Below, piece by piece: positions 47,541 through 55,857 of a stretch of 64,000 nucleotides of DNA (position 1 is the first letter of the stretch; each line of letters starts with the position of its first letter). Origin of the DNA: Vibrio sp. 99-70-13A1 (GTDB lineage Bacteria > Pseudomonadota > Gammaproteobacteria > Enterobacterales > Vibrionaceae). The position numbers and the translations under genes are program-made. Under the pieces are notes generated by a model that saw only the letters and a list, made by a program, of their open reading frames with translations, searched no databases and was not told where the DNA came from. The stretch spans positions 36,307 through 100,306 of the forward strand of contig NZ_VTXD01000017.1 in NCBI RefSeq assembly GCF_013114625.1, written 5' to 3'.

Positions 47541-48479
47541 TTAATATTTTGGCTTTATCGTTACCCATAGAGGCGTTCGATAATGGATCTCGATAGGTAG
47601 TATCTGGCTAATGTTATAAAGAGTTCGGTCAATATTGCTAGTTGTAAAAATGCCCGTTAGCTTCAAATCAGCTAAAGACGAATCTACATTTAGTATTCCA
47701 CGGCGATAACGAGCCAGTTCATTGATAAAATCGATGAGAGGAGTCGCTTGAGCCATTATTTTTTGCTCAAGCCAAAGCGCATCCAGAGATAAATTGCTTT
47801 CAATATTAGAGACTGATCTACGGTTAAAATGCGCTTGTTCACCAGCAATAAGGTGGGGAGTGCCCATTCCTAGCATCGGCTGTAGTTCTACTTCACCTTC
47901 ATAGACTGAAACTTGTGTGGTTTCACTATGTTCTCGAACACTGAAACGGGTACCAATTGGCAAGACGTTGCCTTGGGAAGTGGATACAAGTAGGGGAGTA
48001 TTATGCTCCTCTTTAGAAATCATAACTTCACCTCGAGTGAGGAATAATTTCTTGTGATGCGTTTTAACGTCGACAAATATTTTTGAATCGGTATTCATCG
48101 TAAATGCAGTGCCGTCAGGAAGGATGATATTTTTCATCTCTCCTGTAGCGGTAAGGTATTCGACACCATTGGGTGTCGGTTTATAAGTACTCATACCTAG
48201 CGCTAAAGCTGAGAATGACACTGCGCTGATGGAAAGTAACTCACGCCTACTCAAACCTTGCTTATTAGGGGAAAGAACGCGACGGCTTAAACTCGATTGT
48301 GGTACATGAGAGAATTTGCTTTGCAATTTCTCAAGTTTATCCCATGCATAAGCATTATTAGGATGTGCATTTTTCCAGTTAAGGAAGGCATCATGATCTT
48401 GCTGAGTAACGTCATCAGCCCATAAGCGAGCCATCCAGATAGATGCCTCTTCAATGATATCTCTCGATAAAGGTTCCAT
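47541..48479 (-). CDS. fecR: FecR-type anti-sigma/sensor protein
   Basis: A 312-residue signal transducer. The cytoplasmic N-terminus has the DUF4880-like SIWMARLWADDVTQQDHDAF and FLNWKNAHPNNAYAWDKLE. A twin-arginine-like signal, SRRELLSISAVSFSALALG, occupies 77-95. The periplasmic FecR domain follows (GEMKNIILPDGTAFTMNTDS, VLPIGTRFSVRE, VSVYEGEVELQP), and the C-terminal part (RGILNVDSSLADLKLTGIFT) should contact the STN domain of the receptor. It lies between the sigma factor and receptor genes, as in Fec systems. Confidence 0.92.
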   Translation of the reverse strand: MEPLSRDIIEEASIWMARLWADDVTQQDHDAFLNWKNAHPNNAYAWDKLEKLQSKFSHVPQSSLSRRVLSPNKQGLSRRELLSISAVSFSALALGMSTYKPTPNGVEYLTATGEMKNIILPDGTAFTMNTDSKIFVDVKTHHKKLFLTRGEVMISKEEHNTPLLVSTSQGNVLPIGTRFSVREHSETTQVSVYEGEVELQPMLGMGTPHLIAGEQAHFNRRSVSNIESNLSLDALWLEQKIMAQATPLIDFINELARYRRGILNVDSSLADLKLTGIFTTSNIDRTLYNISQILPIEIHYRTPLWVTIKPKY

Positions 48480-48549
48480 AAATCTTCTTGTTACCTCGAA
48501 GATTTAATATGGTGGAGGCGCGATGAGTTTAAATAATGCATAAATAAAT

Positions 48550-49065
48550 TTAGACCTCATCAATCATTGCTAGCATGCAGCCTTGAAGGGCTTTAGCGAC
48601 ATATTTTTCTACAGAAGACACAGAAACATCGAGTTCCTGTGCAATCATTTTGTAGCTTTTCCCTTCTAATTGACGCATTAGCAGAGCTTGACGTGCTTTA
48701 ATAGGCAGGCGTTTCAATAAAGAATCAATTTCAACCAATGCCTCAACGACAATGGTATAGTTTTCTGGTGACCCGGTAACTTGTATAGGTTCTTGTTCAA
48801 TAAGTTCAAGGTAGGCAGATTCAACTCGTCGTCTTCTATACAGGTCAATGACTAAACCTTTAGCTATATGAGTTAAATATTTTCGAGAGTCACTATATTC
48901 AGGTAACTTTCCACGAGTTAGCAGGCGTAGGTAAGTATCTTGAACTAGATCGGCAGTCGAGTCCGGACAACCGAGACGTCGCTTTATAAATACCGAAAGC
49001 CAGCTATGGTGTTCTTGATACATATGGTCGATACGTTCCATGTTAACTTCGCCTGTTAACGTCAT
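48550..49065 (-). CDS. fecI: ECF sigma factor, FecI type
   Basis: A 171-residue ECF sigma factor: region 2 (LSVFIKRRLGCPDSTADLVQ, DTYLRLLTRGKLPEYSDSRK) and region 4 (LLKRLPIKARQALLMRQLEG, KSYKMIAQELDVSVSSVEKY). It should direct transcription of the receptor gene when the FecR-like protein is activated. AGGAG nine bases before the ATG supports the start. A near-perfect Fur box sits 26 bases upstream, so iron repletion should silence it. Confidence 0.93.
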   Translation of the reverse strand: MTLTGEVNMERIDHMYQEHHSWLSVFIKRRLGCPDSTADLVQDTYLRLLTRGKLPEYSDSRKYLTHIAKGLVIDLYRRRRVESAYLELIEQEPIQVTGSPENYTIVVEALVEIDSLLKRLPIKARQALLMRQLEGKSYKMIAQELDVSVSSVEKYVAKALQGCMLAMIDEV

Positions 49066-49090
49066 TACCTGATACTCCTAGATAAATCTT

Positions 49091-49109
49091 AATGATAATT
49101 GTTATCATT
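49091..49109. promoter_or_regulatory. Fur box of the fecI-type gene
   Basis: AATGATAATTGTTATCATT, a palindrome with perfect eight-base arms that matches the 19-base Fur consensus closely, 26 bases upstream of the sigma-factor start. Confidence 0.93.
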
Positions 49110-49364
49110 CGTGTGGTTGGGAATATATCAGAAATCCAAATATGTGCTACAAGAATTTATAAAAAATAACAATTATTTAAACCCATCTTGTGTTTTTAAA
49201 ATATGAAGAAAATTATTGATAAGTCAGGGGAGGGCTAATCGCAAAGTATGTTTTTAGATTGCGGGTACCAAGCAAAATACATTTTGTTTTCTTTATATAC
49301 ATCGTGATGTGAAAATGACCACTGAAGGCTGGTTTTTAACCATTTGAATTAAATGGAGAATATT

Positions 49365-49439
49365 ATGATTGACTCAATTCTTAAATCAGTTAAAGTAAGC
49401 CTCGTTCTCAGCAACAAAGCGTTTTTTAAACGTAAGTAG
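49365..49439 (+). CDS. Candidate 24-residue peptide ORF
   Basis: ATG with a good GGAGA site six bases upstream, then 24 codons and TAG. The peptide starts MIDSILKSVKVSLVL and ends NKAFFKRK; it is cationic and partly hydrophobic. A small hairpin (CCATTT-GAATT-AAATGG, 49340-49356) overlaps the ribosome binding site. No homologue is known to me, so this may be a leader peptide, a small protein or chance. Confidence 0.4.
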   Translation: MIDSILKSVKVSLVLSNKAFFKRK

Positions 49440-49461
49440 TTGAGTGAAAAGATTATAAGGT

Positions 49462-49563
49462 ATGGCGAAAGCGGTATCGAAGATGGTGTCTAACCCGCTT
49501 GAAAAAGCACATTGGTTAGGAGCATCGCAACAAGTTTGCGTGCCCTGGTGGTGGAATTGGTAG
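49462..49563 (+). CDS. Candidate 33-residue peptide ORF with Trp-rich end
   Basis: An ATG frame of 33 codons that starts MAKAVSKMVSNPLEKAHW and ends CVPWWWNW before TAG. The order of a polar N-terminal part and a short aromatic C-terminus is like a peptide precursor or an amino-acid-sensing leader. Against it, the AAGG site is only one base from the ATG, and the DNA of the last codons is also the 5' end of a tRNA-Leu. I rate it a possibility only. Confidence 0.25.
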   Translation: MAKAVSKMVSNPLEKAHWLGASQQVCVPWWWNW

Positions 49564-49564
49564 A
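49542..49564 (+). tRNA. Orphan 5' fragment of a tRNA-Leu gene
   Basis: GCCCTGGTGGTGGAATTGG followed by TAGA has the acceptor-arm start and D-arm of a bacterial tRNA-Leu (typically GCC..GGTGGTGGAATTGGTAGACAC). After 23 bases the likeness stops: no anticodon arm, variable arm or 3' end follows. It cannot make a tRNA and would be a decay or recombination scar if it is truly tRNA-derived. Confidence 0.5.
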
Positions 49565-49956
49565 AACATCATTCTTTCCTCTGCTCGTTTCTTGTTTTAT
49601 TTGGCTTAGCTTAGCTTCTTGGAACCGACATATTTAAAGCTGCATTGACATCTAAAAATGAGATTCACACTTAGGATAATACTCACATCGCATGTAACGC
49701 GGACAAGCAAAACACAGATCATTAATCGCCAATTAATAGCAGTTGTGAATGTGATTGATGGCATTTATTTAATTGCAGATATGGTATCGAAATAGGATTT
49801 TTACGAGTCGATTAATGGTGTGTTAGCGAATTAATCGCAATAATGTGACTAAGTTGTAGTCATTCGACAGTGTTTTATAAAAAATAGGTTGCTAAAAGTT
49901 ATTACATATATACAAATGTAAGGCTTGGCAGGGTGACAGGGTAGGAGCAAAGTCAG

Positions 49957-50748
49957 ATGCGATCAGCAAATTCAGAGTATTTATTAGCAGCGTTGAGAAG
50001 CGTTATCAAAAAAAAGGGTAGAACATATAGAGATCTTGCAGATCGTGTTGGTGTTCCACTCTCTACGTTTAAACGACACTTATATAGTCCGAGCATTACA
50101 CTTGAACGATTACTTGATTATTGTCGTGAAACGGATACTACTCTTGAAGAGCTACAAAAGATTGCAGTGAAATTGCAGCATGATAATGAAAGCTTCTTCA
50201 ATCACACCCAAGATGAAATTTTTTATCAATTCCCGCATCTTTATGATTTTTACCGTGAGTTAAGGCATATTCGAAATCGAGATAGCCACGGTTATATGAA
50301 GCAAAAATATGGGTTAGATGATGCCTCGACTTATGGTTATTTACGAGCTCTAGAAATGCTTGGTTTGGTGAAGTTGACGGATGATAATAAAATTCAACTG
50401 AATGGTCCTTTCTACTATCGATTTTCAGATAATTCTAAGCTCAGTATTCAATATAAGAATATTCTTAAGGAACAAGCACTAGATAACCCTAATTGTGTAC
50501 GTGTCGGTTTCTCAAGGATGAACTTAAAAGAACCGCAATTAGAGGCTTTGAATAAATTACTAACTCAAGAAATCCTTAAATACCATACAGAAAACATGAA
50601 GGAAGGTGTGGAGAGTGAAAGCGATTTAAGAAATGTCTTATTGTTCGTGACTCCACATGAAACATTAAATTTTTCTGATGGTATTAAACCTTTACCTAAT
50701 ACCTTCTTAGAACAAATTAGAGATGAAATGGGTAAGTTGGAAAAGTAG
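49957..50748 (+). CDS. XRE-like HTH protein with long C-terminal domain
   Basis: A 263-residue protein with an N-terminal HTH (KKKGRTYRDLADRVGVPLST, FKRHLYSPSITLERLLDYCR) and a C-terminal region of about 180 residues that looks like a second winged-helix part (YGYLRALEMLGLVKLTDDNK) and a sensor part. The architecture resembles XRE-family regulators with unknown effector domains. GGAGC nine bases before the ATG supports the start. It converges with the peptide importer operon and shares a terminator with it. Confidence 0.8.
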   Translation: MRSANSEYLLAALRSVIKKKGRTYRDLADRVGVPLSTFKRHLYSPSITLERLLDYCRETDTTLEELQKIAVKLQHDNESFFNHTQDEIFYQFPHLYDFYRELRHIRNRDSHGYMKQKYGLDDASTYGYLRALEMLGLVKLTDDNKIQLNGPFYYRFSDNSKLSIQYKNILKEQALDNPNCVRVGFSRMNLKEPQLEALNKLLTQEILKYHTENMKEGVESESDLRNVLLFVTPHETLNFSDGIKPLPNTFLEQIRDEMGKLEK

Positions 50749-50793
50749 AGTTTCATAAACAATAGCTAACAATCTCTGAGTTGGTACTCAATA

Positions 50794-50827
50794 AAAAAGC
50801 AGAGGCAATGATTGCCTCTGCTTTTTT
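50794..50827. terminator. Bidirectional rho-independent terminator
   Basis: Perfect palindrome AAAAAGCAGAGGCAAT / ATTGCCTCTGCTTTTT with a one-base loop between the XRE-like gene and the ABC importer operon. Confidence 0.95.
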
Positions 50828-50871
50828 ATTGCAGTTATTTTAATTTTGTTGAAGTTATTTTACTTTGGGAG

Positions 50872-51840
50872 TTATGTAGCCATAACATGGCAGGCTGCAA
50901 AGTGGTTTTGTGCTCTTTCCTTTAGCGCTGGGTAACTTTCCTTACATTCAGTTTCTGCAAAGCGGCACCTTGATGCAAAGTGGCAACCCGGTGGAGGTGC
51001 CATAGGCGAGGGGACATCACCTTTTAATAATTCACGTCGACCTCTTAATGTGGGATCCGGAAGTGGAATCGCTGAAATGAGTGCTCGTGTATATGGGTGC
51101 TGCGGATTTTCAAAAAGAGTTTGCGTGTCACTCATTTCGACAATTTTACCCAAATACATGACAGCTATGTTGTCTGATATGTGGCGGACGACAGAAAGAT
51201 CATGGGCAATGAAGACCAAAGCTAAATTCATATTTCTTTGCAGTTCTAGCAATAAGTTGATGATTTGAGATTGCACTGAAACATCTAAAGCCGATACTGC
51301 TTCGTCACATATGATTAGTTTTGGGTCGAGCGCAATGGCGCGAGCAATACCTATTCTTTGACGTTGACCTCCTGAAAATTCATGCGGATAGCGATCTGCT
51401 GCGTTTTCAGGTAAACCTACTTTAGTTAATAGCTCTTTGACCTTTTCTTTACGTTCTTGTTTTGTTCCCACACCATGAATCTCGAAAGGTTCTTCGATAA
51501 TACTTCCGACAGTATGACGGCTATTCAAACTCTCCATTGGATCTTGGAAAATGATCTGCATTTCTTTTCGAAGTGAAACCATTTGGCTAGATGAATAATG
51601 GGTAATATCACGTCCATTAAAGATTATCTGACCTGATGTCGGTGTGTGTAATTTAAGTAGAGATCGGCCAAGAGAACTTTTACCGCAGCCAGATTCGCCG
51701 ACTAAACCGAGTGTCTCTCCTGATTTTACTGAAAAAGACACACCATCGACGGCATAAACGTATTTCGTTTTAGAGAAAATACCGCCTCTTACTTCATAAT
51801 GTTGCTTTAAATTAAAGACTTCGAGAATCGTTTTAGCCAT
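50872..51840 (-). CDS. Oligopeptide ABC transporter ATPase (OppF/DppF type)
   Basis: A 322-residue ATPase: Walker [18 protein letters not shown]-loop [17 protein letters not shown], signature [20 protein letters not shown], Walker [20 protein letters not shown], and the C-terminal oligopeptide/dipeptide motif with Cys ([20 protein letters not shown]). The ATG at 51840 overlaps the stop of the preceding ATPase by eight bases and has an AAGGTGA site. With its neighbour it replaces the single fused YejF ATPase of E. coli. Confidence 0.94.
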   Translation of the reverse strand: MAKTILEVFNLKQHYEVRGGIFSKTKYVYAVDGVSFSVKSGETLGLVGESGCGKSSLGRSLLKLHTPTSGQIIFNGRDITHYSSSQMVSLRKEMQIIFQDPMESLNSRHTVGSIIEEPFEIHGVGTKQERKEKVKELLTKVGLPENAADRYPHEFSGGQRQRIGIARAIALDPKLIICDEAVSALDVSVQSQIINLLLELQRNMNLALVFIAHDLSVVRHISDNIAVMYLGKIVEMSDTQTLFENPQHPYTRALISAIPLPDPTLRGRRELLKGDVPSPMAPPPGCHFASRCRFAETECKESYPALKERAQNHFAACHVMAT

Positions 51841-52840
51841 TGAGTTCACCTTCTGACTGCAAGAAGCAACTTACGTCGTGGTTGGTTCCTACAGAAGTTA
51901 ACTTAGGGATACTTTGAGCGCACTGTTCAGTTTGATACTGACAACGGTTTCTAAATCGGCACCCTGACGGCATCTCTCTTAAACTTGGAACCGAGCCTGC
52001 TATCGTGCCTAATGTTGATTTAGAAATACCATCAATTCTAGGAATCGATTTGAGTAAACCTTGTGTATATGGATGCTTTGGCGAAGCAAACAATGTGAAA
52101 ACATCTGCTTTTTCCACCACATGCCCAGCATACATTACGACCACTTCATCGCAGCTTTCAGCAACCACACCCATGTCATGAGTTATTAAGATCGTTGCCA
52201 TGTTGCTTTGCTTTTGCATATCACTCATTAAATCCAATATTTGAGCTTGGACGGTGACATCAAGTGCGGTAGTTGGTTCATCAGCAATTAAAATGTCAGG
52301 TTTACAAGCCAAGGCAATGGCGATCATCACCCTTTGGCGCATTCCTCCAGACAATTCATGAGGATAAACATTCATTCGTTCTTCAGCTGCAGGAATACCA
52401 ACTTGCTTTAGCATTTCAATCGCTGCAGTTTTCTGTTGTTGTTTTGAGTACTCAGGTCTATGCAGCTCAAAGACTTCGCAGAGTTGTTTTCCAATCGTAT
52501 GAACGGGGTTTAACGCCGTCATCGGATCTTGGAATATCATCGAAATCTCTTTACCACGGGTTTGGTATAATTCATCCGGCGCCATACTGACAAGATCTTT
52601 GCCTTTATATAAAATTGAGCCTGATGTTATTTTCCCATATGGATGAGGCAACAGCCCCATAATGGAAGCTGCCGTCACGCTTTTACCACAACCTGATTCA
52701 CCGACAATGCCCACAGTTTTACCTTTAACAATGTCAAACGAAATGCCATCTAAAACTTTTACATCGCCTTCATCGGTGGTGAATGTCGTTTCAAGGTTAT
52801 TTATCGATAAAATACAGTCACTATTCATATTATTATTCAT
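51833..52840 (-). CDS. Oligopeptide ABC transporter ATPase (OppD/DppD type)
   Basis: A 335-residue ATPase: Walker [21 protein letters not shown]-loop [20 protein letters not shown], signature [19 protein letters not shown], Walker [21 protein letters not shown] and C-terminal Cys motif ([14 protein letters not shown]). An AAGG site seven bases upstream supports the start at 52840, four bases after the binding-protein stop. It pairs with the next ATPase to power the Yej-type permeases. Confidence 0.94.
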   Translation of the reverse strand: MNNNMNSDCILSINNLETTFTTDEGDVKVLDGISFDIVKGKTVGIVGESGCGKSVTAASIMGLLPHPYGKITSGSILYKGKDLVSMAPDELYQTRGKEISMIFQDPMTALNPVHTIGKQLCEVFELHRPEYSKQQQKTAAIEMLKQVGIPAAEERMNVYPHELSGGMRQRVMIAIALACKPDILIADEPTTALDVTVQAQILDLMSDMQKQSNMATILITHDMGVVAESCDEVVVMYAGHVVEKADVFTLFASPKHPYTQGLLKSIPRIDGISKSTLGTIAGSVPSLREMPSGCRFRNRCQYQTEQCAQSIPKLTSVGTNHDVSCFLQSEGELNG

Positions 52841-52843
52841 CCA

Positions 52844-54646
52844 TTAACCTTGAGTGAATCGTTTTTCGATAAGAGTGACTGCAGGGTAAGATTTTCCTGA
52901 TTCTAAGGCTTCTTGAGTCGCTTTTTTCTCATCAAGATCTATCCAGAAAAGACCATATTCCATGCTTTTTGAATCCAAAATATCACGTGATAAAGCCGTA
53001 CCCACGGTTTCTGGCAGTTTTACATAGCGCCAGTGAGCGGCTCTTGAAAATGGAACCGAGTAGGTAGGGATAACGCAATTGCAGTTGGCAATTTCCTCTT
53101 GAATCAAACGCGAGAATGTTGCTTTTTTATCGACATCAAATTCAGCGTCATACGACTCAATCAACTCATCCATTTTCGGGTCAGAAAAGTTGGTGAAGTT
53201 GTTGGTTTGTGGTTTAGCGTTAGCTGAGTGGAAATATTGCCAATAAGCCGGCATTTGTGGTGCGCCCATCCCAAGGAATGCTGCCTGGTGTTTCTTTTCA
53301 AGTAACGACTTAAAGCCTGTTGCACCATCCACCAATTTTAACTCTATTTCGAGTCCTGCTTTGCGTGCTTCTTCTTTTAATACAATGACGCGTTGAGAAT
53401 GCATTTTTGACAGGTAAGTTAACGTAATGCTTAATCGGTCACCATTTTCATTTATGCGAATGCCATCTTTATCAAGCGTTGAATAACCGGCGAGATCGAA
53501 GTATTGATCAGCAAGCTCTAAATCAAAGGCTTTAGCTTTTATTTGCTTATTATCGTAATCACCGAAGCCAGAACCAAAGCTTTGCTGGTGGGAATAGTCA
53601 CCACGTAAGGCGATATCGATCATTTTTGGAACGTTCAAAGAGTGGGCGATACCACTACGAAGATTGTCATTTCCCATTTTTTCAGCATTCAGGTTTAACC
53701 AAACGCCAGCTGCCCCTTGAGGTGATTCATTGAAAAACCATTTCTTTTCGATAAAGCCACGATCGTATAAATCGCCTTTGGCTTTGTCGTGCCAAACAGA
53801 AGGGAATACCATGTAATAAGCATCCAGTTCACCTTTCTCAAAGTACTTAATTGAGATGTCAGAATCACGGATCACTTTCAGTAGGATGTTATCTACGTTG
53901 TAACGGTGTTGATAATATTTATTACCGTAGCCCCACCAATTATCCACTTTGGATAACTTAACGTACTTACCTTTTTTAATCTTCGCGACTTTGTAAGGTC
54001 CAGTTACTGGTTCGGCTTTCCAGTTGTAACGTTTTACAAAATTCTTAGGAATGCCTTTTGGATAAAAATGCGCAGGCTTTGGCAGAATATTGAGACGCAT
54101 TAGTAATTCATCATTGGCTAATGCATTAGCAGAATGGAGGGCGAATGTATGTTCGTCATAAATGGTAATGTCAGCGATTTTTTTTGTGTAGAAATCTTTG
54201 TACCACGGTGCTTTAGTATGAGTGCTTCTCATGTAGTCAAAGACAAATCTAAAATCTTCACTCGTGACTGGTTTTCCATCGGTCCATCGAGCACTTTCGT
54301 CTAATTGAAAGTAAATGGTTTTCTGATCATCCCCGAATGCCCACTTTTTAGCGAGAGAAGGCACAAATTGACGTGTGTTTGGGTGCTGCTGAATGAGCGA
54401 CGGGTTGCCATCCATAATGAAAGCTCTGAAGCTGCCATTCGAGTCAGGACCTACCGTGCGCATTGTAAGGGGGAAGCTAGTAATGTGAACTCGGTAAGTA
54501 CCACCTTGTTTTGCATTAGGATCGGCAAAAATAGGTTGGTCATTATTCGTTACCCATTCGAGCGATTCAGGTAAGTTTTCAGCTGATGAAATCCCCGGGA
54601 TTACAAGACAGGCGAACAGCAGAAGTGTCTTAGAAATTTTATTCAT
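52844..54646 (-). CDS. yejA: Yej-type oligopeptide-binding protein
   Basis: A 600-residue periplasmic family 5 binding protein (signal peptide 1-22, cut at SSAENL), close in length to E. coli YejA (604), which delivers oligopeptides and microcin C to YejBEF. Visible motifs are LPESLEWVTNNDQPIFADPN, KQGGTYRVHITSFPLTMRTV, FAFGDDQ-like WAFGDDQKTIYFQLDESARW, PVTGPYKVAKIKKGKYVKLS and PAYWQYFHSANAKPQTNNFT. It lies between the permeases and ATPases; E. coli has it first. A GGAGC site supports the start. Confidence 0.92.
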   Translation of the reverse strand: MNKISKTLLLFACLVIPGISSAENLPESLEWVTNNDQPIFADPNAKQGGTYRVHITSFPLTMRTVGPDSNGSFRAFIMDGNPSLIQQHPNTRQFVPSLAKKWAFGDDQKTIYFQLDESARWTDGKPVTSEDFRFVFDYMRSTHTKAPWYKDFYTKKIADITIYDEHTFALHSANALANDELLMRLNILPKPAHFYPKGIPKNFVKRYNWKAEPVTGPYKVAKIKKGKYVKLSKVDNWWGYGNKYYQHRYNVDNILLKVIRDSDISIKYFEKGELDAYYMVFPSVWHDKAKGDLYDRGFIEKKWFFNESPQGAAGVWLNLNAEKMGNDNLRSGIAHSLNVPKMIDIALRGDYSHQQSFGSGFGDYDNKQIKAKAFDLELADQYFDLAGYSTLDKDGIRINENGDRLSITLTYLSKMHSQRVIVLKEEARKAGLEIELKLVDGATGFKSLLEKKHQAAFLGMGAPQMPAYWQYFHSANAKPQTNNFTNFSDPKMDELIESYDAEFDVDKKATFSRLIQEEIANCNCVIPTYSVPFSRAAHWRYVKLPETVGTALSRDILDSKSMEYGLFWIDLDEKKATQEALESGKSYPAVTLIEKRFTQG

Positions 54647-54731
54647 GTTAGCTCCAAGCTTTTATTGTATGAGTGTTTACCGCACTCTTATTCATCTTTT
54701 AATGGCAGCAATTCTGTTCTTACACAGTCGC

Positions 54732-54755
54732 TAAACGAATAAACGAATAAACGAA
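54732..54755. repeat. Octanucleotide tandem repeat (TAAACGAA)3
   Basis: Three exact copies of TAAACGAA in the 165-base gap between the permease gene and the binding-protein gene of the importer operon. Confidence 0.9.
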
Positions 54756-54811
54756 TAGCGAGCGACAAGTGGCATTTACAGTTTTAAACACAGCCAAAGA
54801 ACAGAGTTAAA

Positions 54812-55855
54812 TTAGATATAACGGGTGAATTTCTTAGGGTCGAAGGCCTCGCGAACTCCTTCACCGATAAAGGTCACCATGGTTAACACTGAAACGATGG
54901 CAAAAACGACAGAGCTAATGATCCAATAAGCGTCTAAGTTCGATTTGCCTTGCTGAAGTAAATCACCCCAGCTTGGGGTAGGGGGCATGAGCCCTAGACC
55001 TAAGTAATCCAGTGCGGTTAGCGTTGTAATATTCGCGACAATGCCAAACGGCGCAAGTGTCACGATCATCACCATGGTATTGGGCAAGATGTGTTTAATA
55101 ATGACTCGGAACATACCCGCACCTTGTGCTCTTGCTGCAGTCACGTATTCACGAGCCTTTTCTTTGTAAGTCATGGTACGCATGTACCAAGTAATACTTA
55201 TCCAACCGAACAGAACGTTTATGAAAACAAAAAGGAAGAAACTAGGCTGTATAATGGAAACCATAATCATGATGACGTACAAGAATGGAACCATCGACCA
55301 CACTTCAATCACTCGTTGCATGACGAGATCAAACCTCCCACCTAAATACCCCATAAGAGAACCCACGAGTACACCAATTGTGTAGGAAATGGCTAATGTG
55401 AGCATGGCAAACCAAATTGCGATTCTGAAGCCATAAATTAAGCGTGCCAATACATCTCGGCCTGATTGGTCAGTACCTAAATAATGTTGCTGATCGAATG
55501 AAGGCGCTGTTGGTGGGTAGTTAACACCATCAAAGTCTTGCTCATATGGGTCCCAAGGTACAATTGGCATTAGTACCCAGTTACCTTCGTCTTGAACTTT
55601 GAATTGCTCTCTTAGCTCACGATAATTCGCTTCGTAATCATAATTCTGTCCAAGAGTGCGCCCAGTGACAACGTGAGTATAAGTCGGGAAGTACCAGTTA
55701 CCGTCATAAGAAACCATTAGGGCTTTATTATTGACGAATACTTCTGCGATTGAAGACAGAAGTACAAGGGCAGTCAGTACAATAAAAGAGTAATAACTGC
55801 GCTTAATAGAACGGAATCGATTGAGTTTTTTCTTCGTTAAAGGATCAATTTGCAT
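54812..55855 (-). CDS. yejE: Yej-type ABC permease (second)
   Basis: A 347-residue inner-membrane permease, close to E. coli YejE (341). N-terminal SYYSFIVLTALVLLSSIAEV is followed by the typical periplasmic loop (YPPTAPSFDQQHYLGTDQSG, RDVLARLIYGFRIAIWFAML) and the EAA loop YVTAARAQGAGMFRVIIKHI. Ends near LPNTMVMIVTLAPFGI and GLMPPTPSWGDLLQQGKSNL. The ATG at 55855 lies two bases after the stop of the first permease; the frame is open to 55900 but the longer start is not needed. Confidence 0.93.
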   Translation of the reverse strand: MQIDPLTKKKLNRFRSIKRSYYSFIVLTALVLLSSIAEVFVNNKALMVSYDGNWYFPTYTHVVTGRTLGQNYDYEANYRELREQFKVQDEGNWVLMPIVPWDPYEQDFDGVNYPPTAPSFDQQHYLGTDQSGRDVLARLIYGFRIAIWFAMLTLAISYTIGVLVGSLMGYLGGRFDLVMQRVIEVWSMVPFLYVIMIMVSIIQPSFFLFVFINVLFGWISITWYMRTMTYKEKAREYVTAARAQGAGMFRVIIKHILPNTMVMIVTLAPFGIVANITTLTALDYLGLGLMPPTPSWGDLLQQGKSNLDAYWIISSVVFAIVSVLTMVTFIGEGVREAFDPKKFTRYI

Positions 55856-55857
55856 GA

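Larger units (their letters stand above)
49110..49956. other. Long spacer between the fecI-type and XRE-type genes
   Basis: About 850 bases without a conventional gene. It contains two candidate mini-ORFs and a tRNA-Leu-like fragment, listed separately. The part from 49565 to 49956 is AT-rich and shows nothing I can name apart from the GGAGC ribosome binding site of the gene at 49957. Confidence 0.5.
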
